Part shown: piece by piece, positions 7,413 through 16,229 of the stretch
Numbering within the stretch: the stretch's first letter is position 1
How the letters are laid out: every line of letters starts with the position of its first letter
Assembly: GCF_013350005.1 (NCBI RefSeq)
Contig: NZ_JABVWW010000006.1
Span: 167,590-231,589 of the forward strand
Reading direction: 5' to 3'
From: Methylocystis silviterrae
GTDB lineage: Bacteria; Pseudomonadota; Alphaproteobacteria; Rhizobiales; Beijerinckiaceae
DNA length: 64,000 nucleotides
Translations under genes and position numbers: made by a program
Notes under the pieces: model-generated
What the model was told of the DNA's origin: nothing
The model's database searches: none
What the model saw: only the letters and a program-made list of their open reading frames with translations

Positions 7413-10185
7413 CAGATGCTCCTTCTTTCATGCTTGTTTGGTCCTCTCGCGCCGAATCCATCGCAGACTCGGCGGCGAGAGAAACCTTGATGAGACGTTG
7501 AATTTCCGGTCGGCAGGAGCCGCAATTGGTGCCTGCGCGGGTGGCCTTGCCGACGTCGAGCGCTGAGCGGCAGCCTTGCTGGATCGCGGCTTCGATTTTC
7601 TTTTGGCCGACGCTAAAGCATGAACAGACGAGCGGACCGTCATCCGTCAGCTGTCGGCCCGAGCGACCGGACAACAGCGAAAGCCGCGCTGACTGATCGA
7701 GACGATCGCGGGCGAAGAGTTCGAGCGCCAAATCCCAAGATGGCGAAACAGGCGCCAGCGCCCAGATGAGCGCTGCGCGCTCCCCGACGAAGGCTGCGCC
7801 CGAGAGAAGGCTCTTCGTTTCATCGATCAATTGAATGACGTCTTCACTCGTCGCCGCGGCGCGGATGACGTCTGTCCAGCCGTCATCTGACAGGTCGCCG
7901 GCGACGCGGTAGCCGTAGCCATTGCCGACGGCGACCCGCGCCCACCATACGCCGTCGGGCAGCGTGATCGAGCCGCGCGAGAGGAGGAAGCCCTGACGCG
8001 CAAAGCGCAAAGGCGTGACGATGGCGGGCGTCGCCTTGGATTCCGGCTGACCCGAGAAGGGGTCAACGAAGGGCGCGACGAGCGCGCCGATGCGCGCATC
8101 CTCGGCGGTTTCATCGGTCCAGTGGATCGGCGCGAAAACATGCCCCGCAGGCTGGCGATCCGTCGCCACCGCACGCAAGACGCAGCTTCCATAGGGCGTC
8201 GCGATGCGAGCGAAGCCGCCGTCTTCTACGGCACAGCGCTCAGCGTCCGACGGATTGATCTCCACGAAGGGTTCAGGAAGATGCCGCGCAAGGCGAGGGC
8301 TCGCGCCCGTGCGCGTCATCGTGTGCCATTGATCGCGGATGCGGCCGGTGTTGAGCCGGAGCGGAAAGTCCTTCGTCAATGTGGTCGCCAACGTCGGCGT
8401 CGCCGGCGCGATGAATGTGGCTCGACCGCCTTGCGAGAAGAACGCGCCGTCGGCGAAGAGGCGCGCGCGGCCCTTGCCGTCGCCATCGCGGATTGGCCAC
8501 TGCGTCGGCTCGAGCGCGTCATATTCAGCGTCGCTCAGCCGCGCGAGACCGCCAATATCGAAAGCCCGCGCTCCGTCATTCTCGAATGCCGAAAGCGCGG
8601 CGTGTTCGCGGAAAACATCTGCAGATGAGCGATAATCAAAGCCTGCAAAGCCCATGCGTCGCGCGACATCCGCGAAGATCGCCCAGTCGGCGCGCGTTTC
8701 TCCCGGGGCAGGCATAAAGGCGCGCTGACGAGAGATTCGGCGCTCCGAATTCGTCACCGCGCCGCTCTTTTCGCCCCACGCCTGCGCCGGCAGGAGCAAA
8801 TGCGCGCCGCTATTGATCGTATCGTTCGACGTCACATTATCGGAGACGATGAAGAGTTCGAGCTTGCTAAGAGCGGCGCGCGCGGCATTGGCGTTTGGAA
8901 GCGACGCCGCCGGATTGGTGCCGACGACCCACAGCGCCTTGATGTCGCCGCGCGCGATGGCGTCGAACATCTGCACCGCCTTCAGCCCCTCGCGCGTCGC
9001 CATGCGCGGCGCATTCCAGAAGCGGCGAACGCGGTCGATGTATGCGGGCTCGAAGCCCATATGGGCGGCGAGGCTGTTGGCGAGCCCGCCGACTTCGCGC
9101 CCACCCATGGCGTTGGGCTGACCCGTGAGCGAAAAGGGCGACGCGCCGGACTTGCCGACGCGGCCCGTCGCGAGATGGCAATTGATGATCGCGTTGACTT
9201 TGTCCGTTCCCTGCGCCGATTGATTGACGCCCTGCGAGAATGCCGTGACCGTGCGGGGCGTTTGCGCGAACCATCCGAAGAAGGACGCAATGTCGACCTC
9301 GCGCAGTCCGGTCGACGCGGCAGTCGCTTCGATCGACGGCGCGAGACTCCGCGCGGCCTTCAGTGAGCGCTCCAGGCCAGCCGTATGACGGCCGATGTAA
9401 TCCGTGTCGAAGGCGCCGAGCTTCGCGAGATAGACAAGCAGGCCGCAAAACAGCGCCTGATCCGCGCCTGGCCTGATCTGCAGAAACAGGTCGGCGCTTT
9501 CAGCCGTCGGCGTGCGGCGCGTGTCGATGACGACGAGCTTGGCGCCGCGCTCCTCCTTGTTGCGCATGATGCGCTGGAACAGAATGGGATGACACCAGGC
9601 GGCGTTGGAGCCGACGAGCACGATGAGATCGGCTTCGTCCAGATCCTCGTAACAGCCCGGCACGGCGTCGGCGCCGAAGGCGCGCTTGTGGCCCGCGACC
9701 GTGGAGGCCATGCACAGGCGCGAATTCGTGTCGACGTTGGCCGAGCCGATAAAGCCCTTCATCAGCTTGTTGGCGACGTAATAGTCCTCGGTCAGCAGCT
9801 GACCGGAGAGATAGACCGCGACGGCGTCGGGACCGTGCTGGTCGACGATGCGGCGAAATCCGTCCGCGGCTTGGTCCAGCGCCGTATCCCAACTCGCGCG
9901 CGCGAAGGCGCCGTCAGACTGACGGCGCATCGGATAGAGAAGGCGCCCCTCCAACCCAAGCGTTTCGCCGAGAGCTGAGCCCTTAGAACAGAGCCGGCCG
10001 AAATTTGCAGGATGGGTCGGATCGCCAATCACGTCGGCGCCATTTGCGGACGCGAGCACGCCGCAGCCGACGCCGCAGTAAGGACATGTAGAACGCGTCG
10101 CGGCCGCCTGAATCGATGGCGCGCGCTCTTGCAGATTTTCTTGCGGCGCAGGCGCCAGGACTTCATCGAGCATGAGCGGCCTCAA
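7393..10185 (-). CDS. nasA: Assimilatory nitrate reductase, catalytic molybdopterin subunit
   Basis: A 930-residue enzyme of the DMSO-reductase family that reduces nitrate to nitrite in the cytosol. Cys34, Cys37, Cys41 and Cys66 (STCPYCGVGCGV, GRLCSKG) bind a 4Fe-4S cluster. The bis-MGD domains follow (NSRLCMASTVAGHKRAFG, VVGTNPAASLPN). The molybdopterin dinucleotide-binding domain contains LRLNTGRIRDQWHTMTRTG. The C-terminus, about residues 848-890, adds a BFD-type [2Fe-2S] domain (CSCFSVG ... GTNCGSC). This extension is typical of NADH- or flavoprotein-fed assimilatory NasA. There is no Tat signal. It overlaps its neighbours at both ends (4 bp with the flavoprotein gene, 20 bp with narK). 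Confidence 0.95.
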   Translation of the reverse strand: MRPLMLDEVLAPAPQENLQERAPSIQAAATRSTCPYCGVGCGVLASANGADVIGDPTHPANFGRLCSKGSALGETLGLEGRLLYPMRRQSDGAFARASWDTALDQAADGFRRIVDQHGPDAVAVYLSGQLLTEDYYVANKLMKGFIGSANVDTNSRLCMASTVAGHKRAFGADAVPGCYEDLDEADLIVLVGSNAAWCHPILFQRIMRNKEERGAKLVVIDTRRTPTAESADLFLQIRPGADQALFCGLLVYLAKLGAFDTDYIGRHTAGLERSLKAARSLAPSIEATAASTGLREVDIASFFGWFAQTPRTVTAFSQGVNQSAQGTDKVNAIINCHLATGRVGKSGASPFSLTGQPNAMGGREVGGLANSLAAHMGFEPAYIDRVRRFWNAPRMATREGLKAVQMFDAIARGDIKALWVVGTNPAASLPNANAARAALSKLELFIVSDNVTSNDTINSGAHLLLPAQAWGEKSGAVTNSERRISRQRAFMPAPGETRADWAIFADVARRMGFAGFDYRSSADVFREHAALSAFENDGARAFDIGGLARLSDAEYDALEPTQWPIRDGDGKGRARLFADGAFFSQGGRATFIAPATPTLATTLTKDFPLRLNTGRIRDQWHTMTRTGASPRLARHLPEPFVEINPSDAERCAVEDGGFARIATPYGSCVLRAVATDRQPAGHVFAPIHWTDETAEDARIGALVAPFVDPFSGQPESKATPAIVTPLRFARQGFLLSRGSITLPDGVWWARVAVGNGYGYRVAGDLSDDGWTDVIRAAATSEDVIQLIDETKSLLSGAAFVGERAALIWALAPVSPSWDLALELFARDRLDQSARLSLLSGRSGRQLTDDGPLVCSCFSVGQKKIEAAIQQGCRSALDVGKATRAGTNCGSCRPEIQRLIKVSLAAESAMDSAREDQTSMKEGASDETVGF

Positions 10186-11771
10186 TAGACGTCCTGTTGA
10201 TAGCGCCCGCTCTTCTTGAGCTGCGCGACGAAGGCGACCGCTTCATCGGCGTTGCGGGCGCCGAATTCGGCGACGACGTCGACAAGCGCGCGTTCGACAT
10301 CCTTGGCCATGCGCTGCGCATCGCCGCAGACGTAAAAATGCGCGCCTTCCGCAAGCCACGCCCATAATTCACGGCCGGACTGGCGCATGCGGTCCTGCAC
10401 ATAGAATTTTTCCGCGCCATCACGTGACCAGGCGAGCGACAGACGCGTGAGCAGATTTGTCGCCTTCATCGTTTCGAATTCGTCGGCGTAGAAGAAATCG
10501 CAGGCCGAACGCTGGTGTCCAAAGAAGAGCCAGTTCCTGCCGGGCGCGCGGGTCGCCGCGCGCTCCTGCAGAAAGGCGCGAAATGGCGCGACGCCGGTGC
10601 CAGGCCCGATCATGATGATCGGCGTCGCGGGATCATCCGGCAGGGCGAAGCCATGCGCCGACTGCACATAGACCGGAAGGCTGTCGCCTGGCGCGATGCG
10701 CTCGGCCAGAAAGGTCGAGGCGACGCCAAGACGCTTGCGCTTGCCGACGACATATCGAACCGCGTCGACCGTCAGCGAGAGGCGTCCCGGCGTCGCCTTG
10801 GGGGACGAGGAGATGGAGTAAAGGCGCGGCTGCAGCGGATCCAGCGCTTCGACAAAGGCTTCCGGATGTGGCCGGGCGCCTGGAAATTTCTGAAGCACGG
10901 AGAGCACGTCGAGCGTTGCCGCGTCGCCGTCAGGATCTTTGCCCTGCGCCAGCAAACGCGCTTTTTCACGCTGTCCGCCGCCGGTAATGAAGGAGATCAA
11001 CTCGAAAAGCGCATCAGGCGCCGGAGATAGCGAAACCTCGCTTAGCAATGCTTCGCGCAGAGTTGAGTTACGCACGGGCGTCACATGCGAGGCGCCGAGC
11101 ATGGCGATGATCTGATCGACGAGGCCAAGATCATTTTTCGGAAACACGCCGAAACTGTCGCCGACCTTGTAGCTGAGTTCGCTGGCGCCGAGATCGAAAT
11201 CGACGTGCCAGGTCTCCTTCTCCGAGCCTTCCATGTTCAGCCGACGGCGCGAAGTAAACGTCGCAAGCGCCGGATTGTCGCGCGAGCAGCCGGGCGCCGA
11301 AGCGACAGTGGGTCCAACTTGCGCAACAATGGTGGGCGCCGGCGAAGGCTGATCCAGCTCCGCCGCAAGCGCCTTCAGCATGCGCGCCGTGTCCTTGCCG
11401 CCGGGTGCGCAGAGATTGAGGCGAGCCTCCTTGCGCGCCGCGAGCGCGTCCGCATAGGTCTCGCAATTATAGCCGCACTGGCCGCAGTCTTGTTGCGCCA
11501 TGGCCGCCATCAGGCGACGACGCAACGGACGGCCTTGCGCAAGCTGCATGCGCGATTCGAGCGCCAGCGTCTGGTCATGCCACGGCGCCTCGCCATCGTC
11601 GCTATCGGCGCCAGCCATGACGGCGGCGTTGGCCTCTGGCGAGAGCGGCGTGATCGAGCTGTCATCGGGCGCGGCAAAGCCGGCAAAGAAGCCGCTGAGC
11701 CAGGCGCGCTGCTCGGGCGTGAAAGGCGCGTTCGGCGGAATGAGAAAAGGCGGAGAGGACATATGGGTCAC
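10182..11771 (-). CDS. Fe-S/FAD/NADPH flavoprotein reductase (CysJ C-terminal-like)
   Basis: A 529-residue protein. Residues ~93-125 contain DCGQCGYNCETYADAL ... LNLCAPGG, a four-cysteine Fe-S pattern. From ~residue 190 it matches the FAD and NADPH halves of sulfite reductase flavoprotein CysJ: the FAD-binding RLYSISSSP motif, GPGTGVAPFRAFLQER for NADPH, and a C-terminal YQQDVY like that of CysJ-type enzymes. The FMN flavodoxin domain of CysJ is absent and the Fe-S segment takes its place. It probably moves electrons from NADPH to the nitrate and/or nitrite reductase encoded beside it. It starts within the stop of the nirA-like gene (4-bp overlap), indicating tight operon packing. Confidence 0.88.
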   Translation of the reverse strand: MTHMSSPPFLIPPNAPFTPEQRAWLSGFFAGFAAPDDSSITPLSPEANAAVMAGADSDDGEAPWHDQTLALESRMQLAQGRPLRRRLMAAMAQQDCGQCGYNCETYADALAARKEARLNLCAPGGKDTARMLKALAAELDQPSPAPTIVAQVGPTVASAPGCSRDNPALATFTSRRRLNMEGSEKETWHVDFDLGASELSYKVGDSFGVFPKNDLGLVDQIIAMLGASHVTPVRNSTLREALLSEVSLSPAPDALFELISFITGGGQREKARLLAQGKDPDGDAATLDVLSVLQKFPGARPHPEAFVEALDPLQPRLYSISSSPKATPGRLSLTVDAVRYVVGKRKRLGVASTFLAERIAPGDSLPVYVQSAHGFALPDDPATPIIMIGPGTGVAPFRAFLQERAATRAPGRNWLFFGHQRSACDFFYADEFETMKATNLLTRLSLAWSRDGAEKFYVQDRMRQSGRELWAWLAEGAHFYVCGDAQRMAKDVERALVDVVAEFGARNADEAVAFVAQLKKSGRYQQDVY

Positions 11772-13522
11772 GCCACGCTCTCCTCATTGGCGAGACGGCG
11801 AAGCGTCTCGATGTTGTGACGGTGCGCGAAGCCGACGAAGGTTTCGTCCGCGTTCGCCCGGTTCTTTCGATAGGCGCGCAGAATTCTCGCCACCATTGCC
11901 GGCGCTTCTTCCGCTTTCACATTTTGATAAAATTCGGAGGCAATGCGTGCGTCTTCCGCAAAGCCGCCGCCGACGAAAATGTGATAGCCCTCGACCGTGT
12001 CGCCCTCGTCATTCACCGGCACGCGCGCGCCGATCAGTCCGATGTCTCCGATGTAATGCTGCGCGCATGAATGATGGCAGCCGGTCAAGTGAATGTTGAT
12101 CGGCGTGTCGATGGGCGCCGCCGTCTCGCAATAGGCGGCGATTTCTTCGGCATGCCGCTTGGTGTCGGCGGCGGCGAAGCGGCAGCCGAAATTGCCTGTG
12201 CAGGCGACGAGTCCGGCGCGAATCGGCGAGGCTTGCGTCGAAAGACCCAGCGCCTCGATCATCGCGACAGATTCCGCGACGTGCTCGTCGGCGACGCCGG
12301 TGATCAGCACATTCTGCCAGACCGTGAGACGCAGCCCGCCGTCGCCGAATTGGCGCGCGATCTCGGCGAGACCGCGCGCCTGCTCGGGGGTGAAACGACC
12401 GACCGGCAGCATTACGCCGATCCAATTGAAGCCCGGCTGCTTTTGCAGATGCACGCCGATATGCGCGGCGCGATCCTGACGCGGGCGGGAGTCGATCGCA
12501 GCGGCGTCTACGCGAAGCAGCTTGCGGCCCAGCTTTTCTTCGACGGCGGCGAGGAATTTGTCGAAGCCCCACGCGTCGAGCACATATTTGAGCCGCGCCT
12601 TCGCTCGGTTGGTGCGATCGCCTTGTTCAATGAAGACCCGCAGAACCTTGTCGGCGACCTCCACCGCCTCGTCCGGCGAAACGATCACGCCCGTATCGCG
12701 GGCAAAATCCTTGTGACCGGTAATGCCGCCAAGCGCGAGACGGAAATAGACGCCCGGCGCGACTCCATGCTCGTCGTTCACGACAACGGCCTGAAAGCCG
12801 ATGTCATTGGTGTCTTCCAGCGCACCGATCAATCCCGCGCCGTCAAAGGCGATGTTGAATTTGCGCGGCAGACCATACAGCGAGCGGTCGTTGAGGATGT
12901 GATGGTGCATCGCGCGCGCATAGGGACGCGTATCGATGAGTTCCTGCGGATCGACGCCGGCGGTCGGCGTGCCGGTGATGTTGCGGATATTGTCGGCGCC
13001 GGAGCCCTTGCTCCACAGTCCGAGATCCTGAATCGCCTCCAAAATATTGGTTGCGTTTTTCGGCGCGATCTCGCGGATCTGGATATTGGCGCGCGTCGTC
13101 ACATGCAGATAGCCGCCGCCATAATTTTCCGCGAGATCCGCAAGCCCGGCGAACTGCCAATGCGTGAGCGCGCCATTAGGAATGCGCAGCCGGCACATAT
13201 AGGAATCCTGCGCCGGCGCGACATAGAAGAGTCCATAGTAGCGCCAGCGAAAATTGTCGGCGGGCTTTGGCGGCGCATTCTCCTTCGCCTGAGCGGCAAG
13301 CCGCGGCCAGGCGTCGAATGGATGCTCTTCGCGCTTCCATTTTTCCTGATCGTTAAGCTTGCCGCCTGCGGCGATGACGCGATCCTGCGCCGAGATATGC
13401 GCGGCGTCCGGTCCCATCGGCTGCGCTTGCGCGGGCATCGCCTTTTGTCCGCCGCGCGCGGAGAAGCCGGCTGCAAAACCTTCGAGATAGCGCTTCTGAT
13501 CGAGCGTGAAATCGACGGACAT
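11768..13522 (-). CDS. nirA: NirA-family siroheme nitrite reductase
   Basis: A 584-residue member of the nitrite/sulfite reductase hemoprotein family that reduces nitrite to ammonium in six electrons. Two ferrodoxin-like repeats precede siroheme/4Fe-4S halves: NFRWRYYGLFYVAPAQDSYMCRLR, then RNITGTP, then the four cluster cysteines in ACTGNFGC and TGCHHSC (near residues 439-445 and 480-484). The N-terminal extension (FTLDQKRYLEGFAAGF) is shared in style with the start of the next gene's product (FTPEQRAWLSGFFAGF), suggesting a common docking element. Only 1 bp separates it from the FAD reductase gene. Assignment to nitrite rather than sulfite rests on the operon context. Confidence 0.93.
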   Translation of the reverse strand: MSVDFTLDQKRYLEGFAAGFSARGGQKAMPAQAQPMGPDAAHISAQDRVIAAGGKLNDQEKWKREEHPFDAWPRLAAQAKENAPPKPADNFRWRYYGLFYVAPAQDSYMCRLRIPNGALTHWQFAGLADLAENYGGGYLHVTTRANIQIREIAPKNATNILEAIQDLGLWSKGSGADNIRNITGTPTAGVDPQELIDTRPYARAMHHHILNDRSLYGLPRKFNIAFDGAGLIGALEDTNDIGFQAVVVNDEHGVAPGVYFRLALGGITGHKDFARDTGVIVSPDEAVEVADKVLRVFIEQGDRTNRAKARLKYVLDAWGFDKFLAAVEEKLGRKLLRVDAAAIDSRPRQDRAAHIGVHLQKQPGFNWIGVMLPVGRFTPEQARGLAEIARQFGDGGLRLTVWQNVLITGVADEHVAESVAMIEALGLSTQASPIRAGLVACTGNFGCRFAAADTKRHAEEIAAYCETAAPIDTPINIHLTGCHHSCAQHYIGDIGLIGARVPVNDEGDTVEGYHIFVGGGFAEDARIASEFYQNVKAEEAPAMVARILRAYRKNRANADETFVGFAHRHNIETLRRLANEESVA

Positions 13523-13523
13523 T

Positions 13524-14753
13524 TCAGGCCGCCTCTTGCATCGGCGCGCCGAACATCAATTCGTCGCGCATAGATGAAATGTCCGCGCCGGAGCGGATGA
13601 GATCGAGAACATTCGCGGCTCCGTTCGTATCTCCCACCAGGATCGCGCCCACCAGCCTGTCGTCGCGCTCGACAAGCTTGCGATAGAGGCCCATGCGCGG
13701 GTCCTTGCAGACGATGCGGCGCGCATCGCCTTCGCCGAGATAATCGCCGGCCGAAAAAACACGCACGCCGGAGACTTTCAGATTGGTGGAGACGACGCTG
13801 CCGCCATAGGACGCGTCTTGTCCGGCGAGTCGCATGGCGAGAACGCGGCCCTGCTCATAGGCAGGCTCGACGAGGCCATAACAGACGCCGCGATGTTCGG
13901 CGCATTCGCCGATGGCGAAAACGCCGGGTTCGCTCGTCTTGAGGCCATCGTCGACCTTCACGCCTCGCCCGACGTCAAGACCGGCCTGTCGCGCGAGTTC
14001 GGCGTTGGGCTGAATGCCGACGGCGAAAATCACGGCGTCGGCTGGAATCGTTTGTCCGTCGGCGAACTCTACATTCTCGACTCGGCCCGAACCGCTGATG
14101 CGCGTCGCATTGGCGTTCAGAAGCACGCGCACGCCTTTTTCTTCAACGAGTAGACGCAGGATGTCGGCGCCGGCCGCATCGAGTTGGCGCTCCATCAGCC
14201 GATCCATGACATGGGCGAGTGTCACGTCGACGCCGCGTCGCGCTAGGCCATAGGCCGCCTCCAGTCCGAGAAGGCCGCCGCCAATCACAAGCGCGCGCAT
14301 CTCCTTTCCCAGCCGGGACAGCGCCTCGACATCCCTTACGTCGCGAAACACGTGAACGCCCGGAAGATCGGCGCCCTCGATCGGCAGCCTTGCCGCGCGC
14401 GAACCCGTGGCGAGCGCGACTTTCGAATAGTCGACACTCTCTCCATTATCGAGAAGGAGTCGCCGCGACGCGGCGTTGATCTTTATGACCTTGCAGCCGC
14501 TCAGAACCTCAACGCCGGCGGCGCGCCACCATTGCCGGGGCTTGAGTTCGATGTCGTCGACCGACAATTCCCCGGCCAGCACTGAAGACAGCAGCACGCG
14601 ATTATAGGCAAGCCGCGGTTCGTCTCCGATCACGAGAATGTCGTATCGACCCAGCGCCCGGTTCGTCAGCTCCTCGACGAAACGCGTGGCGGCCATGCCG
14701 GCGCCGACGACGACAAGCTTCTCGCGACTTCTGCAATCCTGCAATCCAGTCAT
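13524..14753 (-). CDS. NirB N-terminal-like FAD/NAD(P)H oxidoreductase
   Basis: A 409-residue pyridine-nucleotide disulfide-type oxidoreductase equal to the FAD/NADH half of NirB or rubredoxin reductase. VVVGAGMAATRFVEEL is the FAD Rossmann motif, LVIGGGLLGLEAAYGLARRG the NAD(P) motif, and VFAIGECAEHRGVCYGLVEPAYEQ the second FAD motif. The NirB siroheme half is missing because it is encoded separately by the nirA-like gene 1 bp downstream. It is the first gene of the structural nas operon, directly after the ANTAR leader. It likely feeds electrons into nitrite or nitrate reduction; which partner it serves, as opposed to the second flavoprotein, is not visible from sequence. Confidence 0.9.
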   Translation of the reverse strand: MTGLQDCRSREKLVVVGAGMAATRFVEELTNRALGRYDILVIGDEPRLAYNRVLLSSVLAGELSVDDIELKPRQWWRAAGVEVLSGCKVIKINAASRRLLLDNGESVDYSKVALATGSRAARLPIEGADLPGVHVFRDVRDVEALSRLGKEMRALVIGGGLLGLEAAYGLARRGVDVTLAHVMDRLMERQLDAAGADILRLLVEEKGVRVLLNANATRISGSGRVENVEFADGQTIPADAVIFAVGIQPNAELARQAGLDVGRGVKVDDGLKTSEPGVFAIGECAEHRGVCYGLVEPAYEQGRVLAMRLAGQDASYGGSVVSTNLKVSGVRVFSAGDYLGEGDARRIVCKDPRMGLYRKLVERDDRLVGAILVGDTNGAANVLDLIRSGADISSMRDELMFGAPMQEAA

Positions 14754-14870
14754 GTGTCGACTCTGCTGAACGGCCGAACGGTCCGGTCACAGGTCGCTTT
14801 GCCTTACGGGTGATGAGAACGGGCAAGACGACCGAAGCGCGACGCAAATTGCGAAATCGCTTCTGTGACG

Positions 14871-14919
14871 GAGCCCAGCTTTGGGCTCGTTCCGGCGGAC
14901 CGGCGGTCGTCGTTGACCG
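14871..14919 (-). promoter_or_regulatory. ANTAR (NasT) target RNA: dual hexaloop leader of the nas operon
   Basis: On the minus strand a first hairpin CGGUC-AACGAC-GACCG (14919-14904) and a second GAGCCC-AAAGCU-GGGCUC (14888-14871) have six-base loops with A at position 1 and G at position 4. This is the feature recognised by ANTAR antiterminators. A further imperfect stem (14863-14834, GAAGCG with CGCTTC) follows and may act in attenuation. The leader is ~165 nt long before the first nas ATG. Confidence 0.85.
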
Positions 14920-14929
14920 ATGAGGTGAT

Positions 14930-14945
14930 TGCACATTTCGGGCCA
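14930..14945 (-). promoter_or_regulatory. Sigma-54 (-24/-12) promoter of the nas structural operon
   Basis: TGGCCCGAAATGTGCA fits the consensus TGGCACG-N4-TTGCA with exact spacing and two mismatches. The predicted start, about 12 bases beyond the GC element, falls near 14919, exactly at the first base of the first ANTAR hairpin. RpoN dependence agrees with Ntr control of nitrate assimilation. Confidence 0.75.
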
Positions 14946-15080
14946 GAGGCGCCGGCGTGGTTTTTCCCGAGGAATGCGGGCGTTTGGCGCTGACCAACGG
15001 CAGCAGGCTGCGTTGTATGGCGCCGAATGCTTAGGCGCGAGGCGCCTAACGGCTGGCGCTTTTGAGCAGCGATTCAGCGC

Positions 15081-16229
15081 TCACAGGCGCTGTCCGATAT
15101 CGAAGCCGGCGAGATAGTCCGCGTAGCTTCGGCCGCCGAAAGAGGGTCCCGCAAAGGCCCCGATTTCGCGCTGAATGTGCGCGCATTCGATCGCGGCGTC
15201 AAAAAGATCCGGACGCAGGACGCTCTTCGCGCGATCGGCCATCTCTGGCGAATGGCGCGTCTGCCCCCAGCGGAGCATCTGCGCATAGATCCATTCAGCT
15301 TGCCGTGGATCCGGCCGCATGGCGCCGTCTCTTCCGATGATAAGGTAATTGGCGTCGCTTCGTTCGTCGCGCGCCTTGACGCGCAAATGGCCCGTGAGAA
15401 CGCGGCGGATGATCTCGGCGTCGACGCCGACATATTCCGGTCGCGAGAGAATTTGCGAAACCTCGCCTAGGTTTTGCGGCTCGTCGACGAAGGAGGCCCC
15501 CCTATCGAGCGCGCGGATCAGCGCAGCGACGAGATTCTGGTCATCGTCGGCGAAGCTTTCGCGCAGAGCGAGGACTTTCTCGGGCGCGCTCGCGAAAATC
15601 TCGCAGCCGAAATGCAGAATGACGCCAACGCCGGCGTCGACCGCGACAGAACTCCAGGGCGCGCCGACACAAAAGCCGTCGAGCTGACCGCGCGCCAGAT
15701 TTTCGACCATGTAAGGGGGCGGGAGAACGATCAACCGCAGGTCTTCATCCGGATCGACGCCGCCTTCCGCCATCCAGTAGCGCAGCTGATAATTGTGCAT
15801 GGAAAAAGGAAAGGTCATGCCGAAGGTCAGAGGCTCACGTCCCTCGGCCCGTCGCCGCGCGACGAGCTTGACGAGCGCGCGCGCGGTTTGCGCCGGATGC
15901 GCGACCTCGCCTTCCGCGGCGAGTTCGGCATAAAGCGCCGTGGACACCGCGATCGCATTGCCGTTCATCGCGAGATTCATCGGCGCGACAAGCGGGACTC
16001 GCACATGGCCCAGTCCGAGCGTGGAAGCGACCGCCATTGGCGCCAGAAGATGCGCCGCATCGAAACGGCCGATGGCGAGCTTGTCTCTAATGTTCGCCCA
16101 GGACACTTCGCGGATCAGTTCGATGTCGAGACCTTCCGCCTTGGCGAAGCCCTTATGCGCGGCAATCAACAGCGCGGCGGCGTCGACGAGCGGAATGAAG
16201 CCGATTTTCACATGCGCTTCGCCGCTCAT
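15081..16229 (-). CDS. nasS: NasS nitrate sensor (cytosolic NrtA-like)
   Basis: A 382-residue protein homologous to the periplasmic nitrate-binding proteins NrtA/CmpA but without signal peptide or lipobox (it starts MSGEAHVKIGFIPLVDAA), as expected for the cytosolic sensor NasS. Family-typical segments include HLLAPMAVASTLGLG, TFGMTFPFSMHNYQLRYWMAEGG and VGAPWSSVAVDAG. In known systems nitrate-free NasS holds NasT inactive, and nitrate binding releases it. The ATG overlaps the stop of nasT by 4 bp. The stop is followed by a TTAGGCGC/GCGCCTAA hairpin (15036-15054) before the structural operon promoter. Confidence 0.95.
   Translation of the reverse strand: MSGEAHVKIGFIPLVDAAALLIAAHKGFAKAEGLDIELIREVSWANIRDKLAIGRFDAAHLLAPMAVASTLGLGHVRVPLVAPMNLAMNGNAIAVSTALYAELAAEGEVAHPAQTARALVKLVARRRAEGREPLTFGMTFPFSMHNYQLRYWMAEGGVDPDEDLRLIVLPPPYMVENLARGQLDGFCVGAPWSSVAVDAGVGVILHFGCEIFASAPEKVLALRESFADDDQNLVAALIRALDRGASFVDEPQNLGEVSQILSRPEYVGVDAEIIRRVLTGHLRVKARDERSDANYLIIGRDGAMRPDPRQAEWIYAQMLRWGQTRHSPEMADRAKSVLRPDLFDAAIECAHIQREIGAFAGPSFGGRSYADYLAGFDIGQRL

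Noticed and set aside
12071..13573. 500-codon + strand frame over the nitrite reductase gene
   Set aside because: It is antisense to intact siroheme/4Fe-4S motifs and has no ribosome binding site or recognisable domain.
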